Origin: Haloarcula nitratireducens
Lineage (GTDB): Archaea > Halobacteriota > Halobacteria > Halobacteriales > Haloarculaceae
Reading direction: 5' to 3'
NCBI RefSeq assembly: GCF_019599505.1
Contig: NZ_RKLT01000001.1
Coordinates: 186,001 to 250,000, forward strand
Length of the DNA: 64,000 bases
Below, in pieces: positions 25,614-33,781 of the stretch (position 1 is the stretch's first letter; each line of letters starts with the position of its first letter). The notes below the pieces were generated by a model. It was not told the DNA's origin, did no database searches, and worked only from the letters and a program-made list of their open reading frames with translations. A program made the translations under genes and the position numbers.

Positions 25614-26491
25614 GGCGACCACGTCCTGACCGTGATTCGGACGGTGCCGGTCTCGACGGTACCGGCCGCGGCCCGCGGCGAGCCGAACCGGGCGCGCATG
25701 TCCCGTTCGAAGGTATCGGTGAGCGACGCCGTCAGCCGGTCGTTGAGTCGCGTCGCGTTCTCCGTCCGAACAGGCAGCCGCCCGGCGTCGGTAAGCGCTG
25801 CCATCCGCCGGTATCGAGTCGCCATCAGCGTATCGGCGGGGTAGTCGCCGCGCAGGGCCAGTTGGACCTGCGAGGGCGGGAACAGGCCGTCGACGACGGC
25901 GCGGGCGACGACGGCGGCGACCCCGCGAAACCCACTCGTCCGGGCGGTGCGGGTCGCACGCTCGCGCATGTCGGCCATCGGGCTCGGTACCGTCAGCGTC
26001 GCGGCCCGCGCGTCCGCGGTGGGCGGGGGTCGCTCGCCGACGCGCGTCGTCGCCGCCATCGGTGCGCCGCGGTACGGTTCCCAGCGGACGCGAACCGCGC
26101 TGACTCGGCCCGGCTCGCGTCGTTCGGTGAGGCGTGAGCGCGTCGTCTCGGCGACCGCCCGCTCGAAGTCGGTCCCGGCCGTCGATAGCCGTCGCTTCTC
26201 GACCGCGACGTTGCTCATCGCGGCGTCGGCGAGCAGTTGGGCGACGGTGCCGTGAGCGGTGCGCCGGTGGCGCGCCGTCGCGTTCGCGGTCCAGTCGGGC
26301 GGCGACCCCGGCGGTTCCAGCGCGTAGCTGACGTGAGCGGTGCTGGTACCGAGCAGTTCCGCCTGATCGGCGGCCGGGTTGCTCCTCGCCGTCGGGTCGT
26401 CCGCGACGCCGCCGAGGACGGCCGCCGCCGCGGCACCGAGCAACAGCAGAAACAGCGTCACGTCGAGGACGGTGCTCGTCGCGCGACTCAT
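25610..26491 (-). CDS. Single-helix secreted protein of the Tad-like operon (DUF7284-like)
   Basis: A 293-aa protein with an N-terminal hydrophobic helix right after the start (MSRATSTVLDVTLFLLLLGAAAAAVLG), the arrangement of TadE/F or pseudopilin proteins, then a mostly extended exposed domain with several Asn-x-Ser/Thr sites. The start at 26491 overlaps the stop of the preceding gene (ATGA). Halobacteria-only family, DUF7284 from memory. Confidence 0.78.
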   Translation of the reverse strand: MSRATSTVLDVTLFLLLLGAAAAAVLGGVADDPTARSNPAADQAELLGTSTAHVSYALEPPGSPPDWTANATARHRRTAHGTVAQLLADAAMSNVAVEKRRLSTAGTDFERAVAETTRSRLTERREPGRVSAVRVRWEPYRGAPMAATTRVGERPPPTADARAATLTVPSPMADMRERATRTARTSGFRGVAAVVARAVVDGLFPPSQVQLALRGDYPADTLMATRYRRMAALTDAGRLPVRTENATRLNDRLTASLTDTFERDMRARFGSPRAAAGTVETGTVRITVRTWSP

Positions 26492-26877
26492 CGCCAGACA
26501 CACACCCTGAGCGTGCCGCGGCGAACGGTCGCCGGGCCGAGCGCGACGCTCACCGTCCGGTGGTCGCGGGACGCGTCGGTCTGCGGCGTGGGACCGACGC
26601 TCCAGCGACGTTCGGCCCGAAGCGTGACGTTCGCTTCGTAACCGGTCGGAACCGCCGAGAGCGCCCCATCGAGTCGTTCCGGGTCCACGACGCCGGCGGT
26701 GGTCAGGTGTCGCTCGACGGCGTCGGCGGTCGGGGCCGCGACGTTCCGCTCGCCGCTCGTCGCCGCCAGCGCGTCGTCGAGGACGCCCGCGTACAGCGCC
26801 AGTCCCGCTGAGACGGCGAAGACTGCCACCAGCGCCGCGAGCGGTTCGGTCGCGCCCCTAGCCGACGAGCGTGACAT
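26488..26877 (-). CDS. Small TadE/pseudopilin-like protein (DUF7285-like)
   Basis: A 129-aa protein whose N-terminus RGATEPLAALVAVFAVSAGLALYAG has the TadE-like form: short basic leader, an acidic residue, then one hydrophobic helix; the rest is a small beta-rich domain with ANVTLRAERRW. It overlaps its neighbours on both sides (20 bp with the gene before, 4 bp with the gene after). No prepilin peptidase site of the classic type III kind is certain. Confidence 0.78.
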   Translation of the reverse strand: MSRSSARGATEPLAALVAVFAVSAGLALYAGVLDDALAATSGERNVAAPTADAVERHLTTAGVVDPERLDGALSAVPTGYEANVTLRAERRWSVGPTPQTDASRDHRTVSVALGPATVRRGTLRVCVWR

Positions 26878-27325
26878 CGACGCCTCCCCAGGCGACTCGC
26901 CTGACGGTCACTCGCTCGGGTGCCGGTCGCCACTCGCCGGCGGCAGTTCCGGTCTCGGCGCGCTCGACCGCTCGACGAAACCCCGCCGGTGACCCGAACA
27001 GCTCCGACGGACGGCGACCGTCCAGCGCGGCCGCGAGTCGTCCCTCGACGGCCGGGACGACGGACCTGAGAAACGTCGCGTGAGCGGTGCCGCCGTCAGC
27101 CCGTAACCCGACCTGCCGACTCGTCAGCGTCCACTCGGTAGCAGTCAGGTCGCGGGTGGCGACCGACCCCGGCGGACTGGTAGCGATCTCGTCGACTGTC
27201 GCCGCGGTCGCGGCGGCGTCTGGTGGTGCTGTCGAAGGCGATTCAACAACGACGCCGAGAACGGCGACGCTGACAGCGGCCAGCGCCACCCAGACGAACG
27301 GCGTCTCCGCGTGTGTCTCGAGCAT
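26858..27325 (-). CDS. Small single-helix protein of the Tad-like operon (DUF7283-like)
   Basis: A 155-aa protein, MLETHAETPFVWVALAAVSV and on: a charged nine-residue leader, one membrane helix, then an exposed domain ending in EWRPAPERVTVRRVAWGGVDV. The start is set at this ATG because the longer same-frame extension upstream runs through the shadow of the membrane platform gene. It lies 38 bp after that gene and overlaps the next by 20 bp. Confidence 0.76.
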   Translation of the reverse strand: MLETHAETPFVWVALAAVSVAVLGVVVESPSTAPPDAAATAATVDEIATSPPGSVATRDLTATEWTLTSRQVGLRADGGTAHATFLRSVVPAVEGRLAAALDGRRPSELFGSPAGFRRAVERAETGTAAGEWRPAPERVTVRRVAWGGVDVTLVG

Positions 27326-27363
27326 GCGACTGGGTGGCCCCGTTCTCCGATTTAAACTCGTGG

Positions 27364-29061
27364 TCAGACGAGCAGACGGGTGGCGACGACGGCGACGAGG
27401 TACACCGCCGTCGCCGAACAGAGCGCCAGTCCGACGCGGTAGCCGACGAGCGCGCGGTCCAGCCCCCGGTGGAGCCCCGTCGAGAGCGCGGTCAGGACCG
27501 CTGCGAGGACGAGGCAGTACCAGCCGACGACCGGGCCGAGGTGACCGGCCGAGACGGCTTCGATCGGGCCGCCGCTCCGCATGGACTCCGCCAGCGCCAC
27601 CGTCGCGCCGCCGACCAGCGGCCCGAACAGCGCGCCGGTGTTCGAGAGCGTCCCGGTGATCTGTGCGAGGTCCCGGCGCGTCTCCCGTTCGACCGCCGCG
27701 AGTTCGTCGAGGTGGTCGCCCATCGTGGCGACGCTGTCGCCCGCCGGTGGCCCGATGGATGCGGCCGCGTCCAGCAGCGTCGCAGCCTGTCGGAGTCGCG
27801 GACTCGGCAACTCGTCGAGAGCGCCGTGATCCCCGCGGAACGCCGACTCGACGCTGCAACCGAGCCGCTGCTGGCGGGCGAGCGTCGCGTCGAGCAGAGC
27901 AGCGAGCGGGTCGGCCGTCACCTCGGCCGTCTCGGCGATCGCTGCCTCCACCGATAGGCCACGGTCGACGCGCCGTCCGATGGCCGACAGCGCGTCCGGC
28001 AGGGTCTCCTCGACGGCCGTAACGCGCTCGCGTACCTGCCTCACCGGTCGGTAGTGGACGACCAGTGCCGTCCCCGCGCCCGCGCCGAGCGCGGTGATAG
28101 GTGTCCCCCATCCCGGAACGACGCTATGTCCGACTAGCCAGCCGAAAACGGCCGCGAGGCCGCCACCGAGGAGCGCTGGCGTCGGCGTCGACGGGACGTC
28201 CGGGTGACTCCGCGGCACGGTCGCCGGCGGGAAGGCGACCGGGCGCCGGGCCAGTAGCCACCCGCTGGCGACGACCAGCCCGCTCGGGAGGCCGACACCG
28301 TACGTCAGGGCGAGCAACGTCGGCGTGACGGCGACGCCCGCCGCGGCGGCCGCCGGGAGGAGCGAAACGAACGCCAGCGGGAGGAGGACGCCGAAAGCGT
28401 ACAGCCCGGTCGCCGGCGCGCGGAGGTCGGCGGCGAAGCGCGCCATCTCCTCGCGCGTCCCGTCGAGGACGTACCGTCGAGCCGTCGAGCGCACTGCCGC
28501 GCGCTCGGCTGCGGGGACGACGGCCGCTCGTTCGACGCACCTCACCGCTCGCCCGAGCGCCGGAAACTGATCGTCCCACGCCGCCGCGAACGCGCGTACC
28601 CCGCTCCGCGCCGTCCCGCGCGCCCGAAGCCGGTGTCGCCGTAGTCGGTCGGCCAGCAGTCCGTCGCTGGCCGCCGTAGCGAAGACCGTCGCTCGCTCCG
28701 CGCTGGGCCACAGCGTCACGCCGAGGACGAGCGTGACGACCAGCGAGGGGGCGGCCCCGAGCGCTCGGACGCGTCGCGCCCGTGCGGCCAGCGGAACCCC
28801 GTAGCGCCCCGCGAGCGCGACGCCGACCGCCGCGAGGAGACAGGTACCACCCCCTAGCACTGCGAGGCCGCCGGTCCCGACCGACAGGACGGCGAGTCCA
28901 GCCAGCCAGAACCCGACCGCGAGCGCGTAGCTCGCGCCGAGGAGCCGTGCCGGGTCGCGGTCGACGCCCAAGAATCGGCACGCTCGCTCGTATTCTGTCG
29001 GGACGGTGAGGAAGTCGTCCCACGCCGGTCGCAGTCCCTCGGACGCGGCTCGCTCCGTCAT
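27364..29061 (-). CDS. Type II/IV secretion membrane platform protein (TadC/PilC, GspF-like)
   Basis: A 565-aa polytopic protein with two GspF-type halves: helices near residues 45-95 and 140-265, then a second half with RRVDRGLSVEAAIAETAEV, DATLARQQRLGCSVESAF and a C-terminal cluster of helices. The platform protein sits in the membrane and couples the ATPase to pilin insertion. Its ATG overlaps the ATPase stop by four bases, the usual PilB-PilC pairing. No known pilin gene of the Flg/Pil A type is adjacent. Confidence 0.88.
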   Translation of the reverse strand: MTERAASEGLRPAWDDFLTVPTEYERACRFLGVDRDPARLLGASYALAVGFWLAGLAVLSVGTGGLAVLGGGTCLLAAVGVALAGRYGVPLAARARRVRALGAAPSLVVTLVLGVTLWPSAERATVFATAASDGLLADRLRRHRLRARGTARSGVRAFAAAWDDQFPALGRAVRCVERAAVVPAAERAAVRSTARRYVLDGTREEMARFAADLRAPATGLYAFGVLLPLAFVSLLPAAAAAGVAVTPTLLALTYGVGLPSGLVVASGWLLARRPVAFPPATVPRSHPDVPSTPTPALLGGGLAAVFGWLVGHSVVPGWGTPITALGAGAGTALVVHYRPVRQVRERVTAVEETLPDALSAIGRRVDRGLSVEAAIAETAEVTADPLAALLDATLARQQRLGCSVESAFRGDHGALDELPSPRLRQAATLLDAAASIGPPAGDSVATMGDHLDELAAVERETRRDLAQITGTLSNTGALFGPLVGGATVALAESMRSGGPIEAVSAGHLGPVVGWYCLVLAAVLTALSTGLHRGLDRALVGYRVGLALCSATAVYLVAVVATRLLV

Positions 29062-30932
29062 CGTCCGTCCTCGGCCGCGTCGGTCGCGGCGACCGTAGTC
29101 ACCGACCCGACCGGTGTCGGCGCACCGTCCGCGAACGATTCCATCCGCGTTCGAATCACCTCCAGGACGCGCTCGTAGGACTCGCCGGCGTGAGCGAGCG
29201 ATTCGACGAGGTGACTCGTCCCCCGGGCGAGTCGGCCGGTCGCCGTCGCCCGCCCCGACCCGTCCCGCTCGAACAGCGGCTCGAAGCCGACGCCGTCGCC
29301 GCGGTCGATCACCTCCTCGACGGCCGCGACGCCTCGCCCGGCCTCGTCCGTCGGCGGCGCGAGCGTCACGACGAGGTCGGTCGCGGCGAACGCGCTTTCG
29401 GGGACGCCGAGGTCGGCGACGAGGCGTTCGCGGACGGCCGCGCCGCCGGAACCGTGAATCGTCCCCAGGACCGCGCTGTCGCCGCTGCCGACCCGCATCG
29501 CCTCGTAGAGAACGCTCGCCTCTTCACCGCGCACTTCGCCGACGACGAGCGCGCCGTCGCCGAGTCGGAGCGCGGTTCGAAGCGCCTCGGCGGCGTCGAT
29601 AGACGGGCCATCTCCGCTCGCCGTCCGCAGCGGTTGAACGTCTCGGCCCTCGCTCTGGAGGTCCGAGACCGGGAGCTCCGGCGTGTCCTCGAGGACGATA
29701 GCTCTGACCGCCGGCGGGAGTTCCCAGAGGAGCGCGCCGAGCGTCGTCGTCTTCCCCGCCCCGCGCGGGCCGGCGACCAGACAGGCCGCACCGCGCTCGA
29801 CGGCCACCGAGAGTAACCCGGCGACCGCCGGCGAGAGGGTGCCGTTCCCGACGAACTCCGACAGCCGCCAGCGAGTCCCGTCGTGTGCGCGGAAGGCGAA
29901 CGCCAGCCCGTCACTGACCGGTTCGCCGACGCCGGCGACGCGAACCCGTCTCCCGGCGACGGTGGCCGTCGCGTCCAGCGTCGGACTCGCCCGCGAGAAC
30001 GCTCGGCCGCTCGTCCGTCGGAAGGTCGACGCGAGCGCCCGCGCCCCCTCGCTCGTCAGCCGCACGTTCGTCCGCATCGTCTCGCCCTCGACTTCGACGC
30101 GCAGTCGCGTGTCGGCGACGGGAGCGGTGGCGAACGCGTCCGAGACGCGGGTATCCGCGAACAGGTCTTCGAGGATACCGAGTCCCCGAGTGTGTTTCCG
30201 GAGCACGGCCGCAACCGCCGCCGCCGTCGTCCCGTCCTCAGTGACGGCGTCGGCCGCTTCGTGCGCCGTCACGCGCTCGCCGGCAGCGGACGCGAGTCGG
30301 TCCACGGCTTCGGCGAGCAGTCGCGTCGTCTCGGGATCGAACTCGTGTTCCGTCGGTCGGACGTGGTAGGTGTCGAGCGCGTCGGGCGATTCGTATCGAC
30401 GAACGACCGCGCCGGTCTCGACCGTTCGCCGGTCGCGGAGCGAGGCGTTCGCCGGCGGCGCGGTGGCGACGCGGGCGTCGCTCACCGTCGGTCCGACGTA
30501 CGGGTCGAGCCCGCTCTCGGCCGTCGCTCGCTCGGCGAGTAGCGAGAGACCGGTCTCTGCCACGAGGTCCGCGACCGGTCCGGCACGACCGGCGGCTTCC
30601 GTCGCCGCGGACAGCGGTTCGCGGCGAGCCCGCATCGCCAATCGCTCGTCGATCGGTTCGACGCGAGTCGCGAACCGACCGGCCGCGACGAGGAGCGCGG
30701 GCGAATCGTCGAGATACGCGCGCTCCACGCCGTCGCTGGTCGCGACGACGGCGTCCACGTCGGCGTCGCCGAGCGCCGCGATCACCGTCGCTCGACAGGC
30801 CGGCGATTCGCCGAGATGCCCACTTTCCGGACAGTCCTCGGCCGAGACGACGAGTCGGTCCCCTTCGAAGGCCGCCGAACAGCGACAGTCGGCGTCCCCG
30901 TCGCCGCTGTCGGTCGTGAACCAGCTACGCAT
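29058..30932 (-). CDS. Type II/IV secretion system ATPase (TadA/PilB-like)
   Basis: A 624-aa ATPase. The N-terminal 50 residues carry four cysteines (C16, C18, C34, C46) that could bind zinc; the core has Walker A GPRGAGKTTT, the Asp box EDTPELPV, Walker B/His region GALVVGEVRGEEASVLYEAM and GTIHGSG. Such hexameric ATPases drive pilin assembly at the membrane. The start at MRSWFTTDSG overlaps the previous gene by eight bases and is preferred over an ATG 17 codons further out. Confidence 0.9.
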   Translation of the reverse strand: MRSWFTTDSGDGDADCRCSAAFEGDRLVVSAEDCPESGHLGESPACRATVIAALGDADVDAVVATSDGVERAYLDDSPALLVAAGRFATRVEPIDERLAMRARREPLSAATEAAGRAGPVADLVAETGLSLLAERATAESGLDPYVGPTVSDARVATAPPANASLRDRRTVETGAVVRRYESPDALDTYHVRPTEHEFDPETTRLLAEAVDRLASAAGERVTAHEAADAVTEDGTTAAAVAAVLRKHTRGLGILEDLFADTRVSDAFATAPVADTRLRVEVEGETMRTNVRLTSEGARALASTFRRTSGRAFSRASPTLDATATVAGRRVRVAGVGEPVSDGLAFAFRAHDGTRWRLSEFVGNGTLSPAVAGLLSVAVERGAACLVAGPRGAGKTTTLGALLWELPPAVRAIVLEDTPELPVSDLQSEGRDVQPLRTASGDGPSIDAAEALRTALRLGDGALVVGEVRGEEASVLYEAMRVGSGDSAVLGTIHGSGGAAVRERLVADLGVPESAFAATDLVVTLAPPTDEAGRGVAAVEEVIDRGDGVGFEPLFERDGSGRATATGRLARGTSHLVESLAHAGESYERVLEVIRTRMESFADGAPTPVGSVTTVAATDAAEDGR

Positions 30933-31422
30933 CGACGCTCCCTCCGGCACTACCTTCCATACTGCCTTCGCCTTCCAGAGCATTCAGTCGGCGGACCGTC
31001 ACGACCCGCCGTCCGTCCCGCAGTTCCAGCGCGAATACGAGGCGGTGGCCGCCCGAGTCGCTGATCGAGAACGGTCCGTCGACCGGTCGAATCGGAACGT
31101 CGACGAGGCGTCGCGTGTGCGATGCGTCGCGCACTCGCCAACTAGCGAACCCGACGCCCCGGCGAGTGTGAAAGCGAAGCTCGGCGACGGCGGCGCTCGC
31201 CGGACCGTCCGCGGGGAGGTTCACGGTTACGACGCGGCGCGCGCCGGGTCCCCGCGTCGGGGAGTCGATAGCGACCATCGTCCCGAGGCGTTCCGCGAGC
31301 GCCGACAGTTGCCGCTCGACGGTGGCGTCGGCCGCGTCGGCCCGCGCCGTCGAGAGAGCCGGCGCGCTGACCGACAGCAGCGCCGCGGTGAGCGCGACGC
31401 CGAGAGCGAGCCGGAGTATCAC
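30925..31422 (-). CDS. Secreted/anchored small protein of the Tad-like operon (DUF7311-like)
   Basis: A 165-aa protein with an N-terminal signal-like helix (ILRLALGVALTAALLSVSAPALS) and an exposed beta-rich domain (RRVVTVNLPADGP, GHRLVFALELRDGRRVVTV). The start is GTG at 31422, in a GTGA overlap with the coiled-coil gene. It could be a periplasm-like assembly factor or minor subunit of the pilus-type machine. Halobacteria-only. Confidence 0.76.
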   Translation of the reverse strand: MILRLALGVALTAALLSVSAPALSTARADAADATVERQLSALAERLGTMVAIDSPTRGPGARRVVTVNLPADGPASAAVAELRFHTRRGVGFASWRVRDASHTRRLVDVPIRPVDGPFSISDSGGHRLVFALELRDGRRVVTVRRLNALEGEGSMEGSAGGSVDA

Positions 31423-31988
31423 AGTACCGACCGAATCCGTTCGATGACGCCGGGGTCCTGCCGGGAGTCGGCGCGATCGTCGGCGCGAGTCGAGGCGGCG
31501 AGGTCGGCCGCGTCGGTGCCGGACGAGCGGCGTCGCAGCGCGTCGGTCTCGGCTGCCGAAGCGTCACCCGTGCCATAGGTCGCCCCTGCGGGAGTCTCCG
31601 CCGGCGTCGTCGCGTCGGCTGACGCGGCCGTCTCGGCTCGGGCGGGTTTCTCGGCCGAGCCCCGTTCGGCGGTCGCGGCTTCGGTGGCGGGCGGCTGTCG
31701 GCCGTCGAATCGCCGCTCCAGTTCTTCGACAGCAGCGAGCGCGGCGTCGGCACGCCGTTCGACGTCCTGGTTGACCGAGCGGACGTTCCCGACGTATCCG
31801 CGGAGGGCCTGCGTCGCGGCTTCGAGTTCGCTCGCTCGGTCATCTAACTCTCCGAGTCGCTGTTCGACAGCTTCGACGCGCGCCTGCAGGTCGGCGAGGT
31901 CGGTCGCTTCGGGGAACTCGCGGTCACCGTCGGTGACGGCGCGCTCGACGGTTCGAACGCGCTCTTCGAGGGTCTCTGTGTCGGTCAT
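31419..31988 (-). CDS. Coiled-coil protein, first gene of the Tad-like operon (DUF7310-like)
   Basis: A 189-aa cytoplasmic protein: residues 1-95 are a heptad coiled coil (LEERVRTVERAV, DLQARVEAVEQRLGELDDRASELE), the rest is an Ala/Thr/Glu-rich disordered linker ending in PGVIERIRSVL. Start at MTDTETLEERV rather than 16 codons upstream. It begins the operon; a divergent gene starts 89 bp away, so the promoters of both lie in between. Confidence 0.8.
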   Translation of the reverse strand: MTDTETLEERVRTVERAVTDGDREFPEATDLADLQARVEAVEQRLGELDDRASELEAATQALRGYVGNVRSVNQDVERRADAALAAVEELERRFDGRQPPATEAATAERGSAEKPARAETAASADATTPAETPAGATYGTGDASAAETDALRRRSSGTDAADLAASTRADDRADSRQDPGVIERIRSVL

Positions 31989-32076
31989 AGCCGTGCGTGG
32001 TCTCACGTTGGTATTTGAACTCTCGCCTCGGGTCACAGTGCGAGCCTTCTTACGTGATGACGGGCCCAGACGGCCC

Positions 32077-32442
32077 GTGACCGACGACGAACAGGTGAGA
32101 GCGGCGCTCGCGGCGCTCGCCGGCGGCGAGGGTGAGACGGCGGCCGAGTCGGACGCGGGAGACCGACGCTCGCTCGTCCGGGCGACTTCCGAGCGAGAGG
32201 CGGGTGCGAACGACGGGGATGAGTCCGAAGACTATCGCGCGGTCATCGAGCGGGCAGCGACGGCGACGAAAGACGTCGAGGCGGCCGCACAGTTCGTCGA
32301 GGACGTCGGCCTCGCCGCGCTCGAATCGGCCGTCGAACGGGCCGAGCGCGAGGTGAGCGAACTGGCGACCGAGGGCCGCGCGGCGCTGGCGGCGTTCGAG
32401 CGGTTCCGGTCGGTCGCCGACGGCCGGTCCGAGGAGCGCTGA
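32077..32442 (+). CDS. Helical haloarchaeal protein divergent from the Tad-like operon (121 aa)
   Basis: An acidic 121-aa protein with GTG start (gtgaccgacgac), a disordered acidic N-terminal half and a helical C-terminal half, DYRAVIERAATATKDVEAAAQFVEDVG. It lies head-to-head with the Tad-like operon; such fixed pairing suggests a linked role. The ttcttacg stretch about 25-30 bp upstream is a plausible TATA box. Longer upstream extension of the frame is the shadow of the coiled-coil gene. Confidence 0.68.
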   Translation: MTDDEQVRAALAALAGGEGETAAESDAGDRRSLVRATSEREAGANDGDESEDYRAVIERAATATKDVEAAAQFVEDVGLAALESAVERAEREVSELATEGRAALAAFERFRSVADGRSEER

Positions 32443-32471
32443 ACGGAACCGCCGGAGGCCGATGTCTCGGC

Positions 32472-33659
32472 CTACGTTCGGATGGTGTTCGCCTCGATGT
32501 CGCGGGGAAAGAACGTCAGCCATTCGATGCCGTCCTCGGTGATGGCGATCGTGTCCGAGTGGCGATAGCCGGCGTCCTCCGTGTAGACGCCCGGTTCGAT
32601 GGTGTAGACCTGCCCCGGTTGCATCTCGGCGTCGTCGTCGGTGACGTGGTCGGCGTCGGCCCAGCCGCGGTCGACGTACGGCGGCTCGTGTCCGTCCAAA
32701 CCGATGTTGTGGCCGACGTGGTGGCGCGCCAGATCGACGATGCCCTGTTCCCGGAAGAAATCCTGCACCTGCTCGTCCACGTACGCGATCTCGACGCCGG
32801 GGCCGAGCGCGTCGATGGCGGTGTCCTGTGCTTCCTTCATCAGCTCGAAGTAGTGGGCCTGTTCGTCGCTCGGCTCGCCGACGAACATCGTCCGCTCCAG
32901 TTCGGAGTGGTAGCCGTCGACGTTGGCCGACGCGCCGGTGACGAGCACGTCGCCCTCCGAGAGCCATTCGTTGGGCGTGTGGCCGTGGGGGAGCGCCGTC
33001 TCCTCGCCGGAGATGTAGCCGGCGTGGACCGGGCCGCTCCCGCGGACTCGCTCGACGTAGCTCTCGCCCAGCGTGTCCAGCATCGCCCGCGAGGCGTCCG
33101 TCGAGGCCCGCTGGGAGACCGTCGCCGGATGCGCGCCGACCTCGGTGTAGTCCGCGAGGTAGCGGTGGCCGAGGTTGGCCCAGCGCGCGGACTCGCGGAT
33201 GCAGTCGATCTCGGCGTCGGTCTTCTCCCAGAGCATCCGGTCGACCCACGACTGGGTCTCGACGTCGACGAACTCCGAGAGGGCGGGACCGTCGTAGCCC
33301 ATCACGCCCGGCGCGCCGTCCGAATCGGCGACGACGCCTTCGACGCCGAGGGTATCGAGCATCTCGGCGGCCGTCTCGATGGGTCGACCCCCCGGATAGT
33401 CGAAGTAGTGGTGGACGGCGTCGATGCGCTCGTTGGATTCGACGCGTTCGACCTCCAGTCGCGGCACCGTGATCTCGATGCGGTCCCGCGTGAGCGCGAG
33501 CGCCACGGGCCGTTCGGTCTGGATGTGCGCGAACCCGGTGACGTACTCGATGGCCGTCGCGTCGAACCAGACGGCGGCGTCGGCGGCCGTCTCGGCCAGG
33601 TACTGACGGACGATCTCGATGCGGCCGCGGTACTCGGACGCCGGGAGCTGCGTCGCCAT
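32472..33659 (-). CDS. M24-family peptidase (Xaa-Pro aminopeptidase-like)
   Basis: A 395-aa protein with an N-terminal creatinase-like domain (1-145) and a pita-bread M24 domain. HGHTPN, GHNIGLDGHEPPY (H317) and TIEPGVY (E355) are at the expected places, but the first two metal ligands (normally Asp/Asp in VDxGxxxxGYxSDxTR) read VTGASANVDGYHSELERT (Thr241, Glu253) and the last Glu is Asp369. It may be a distinct archaeal subfamily with altered metal use. The start is at MATQLPASEY. It is divergent from mre11. Confidence 0.83.
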   Translation of the reverse strand: MATQLPASEYRGRIEIVRQYLAETAADAAVWFDATAIEYVTGFAHIQTERPVALALTRDRIEITVPRLEVERVESNERIDAVHHYFDYPGGRPIETAAEMLDTLGVEGVVADSDGAPGVMGYDGPALSEFVDVETQSWVDRMLWEKTDAEIDCIRESARWANLGHRYLADYTEVGAHPATVSQRASTDASRAMLDTLGESYVERVRGSGPVHAGYISGEETALPHGHTPNEWLSEGDVLVTGASANVDGYHSELERTMFVGEPSDEQAHYFELMKEAQDTAIDALGPGVEIAYVDEQVQDFFREQGIVDLARHHVGHNIGLDGHEPPYVDRGWADADHVTDDDAEMQPGQVYTIEPGVYTEDAGYRHSDTIAITEDGIEWLTFFPRDIEANTIRT

Positions 33660-33748
33660 GCCCTCGCCTTCGATGGAGGGCGTTATAGGCGCGGCGGCGA
33701 CCTCGCGGTCTCGCGGTCGCCGAACTACTTTCACCGCGGTCACGACAC

Positions 33749-33757
33749 CTCTTTAGG
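33749..33757 (+). promoter_or_regulatory. TATA box of mre11-rad50
   Basis: The sequence cctctttag lies about 27-30 bp before the mre11 ATG at 33782 and fits an archaeal TATA element giving a leaderless mRNA. The 122-bp gap also holds the promoter of the divergent M24 gene. Confidence 0.45.
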
Positions 33758-33781
33758 AACCGCTGGCATACGATCCGACAG

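Noticed and set aside
31684..32442. Longer start for the divergent helical protein
   Set aside because: Its upstream part runs antisense through the coiled-coil gene; the GTG at 32077 is the first start outside that gene.
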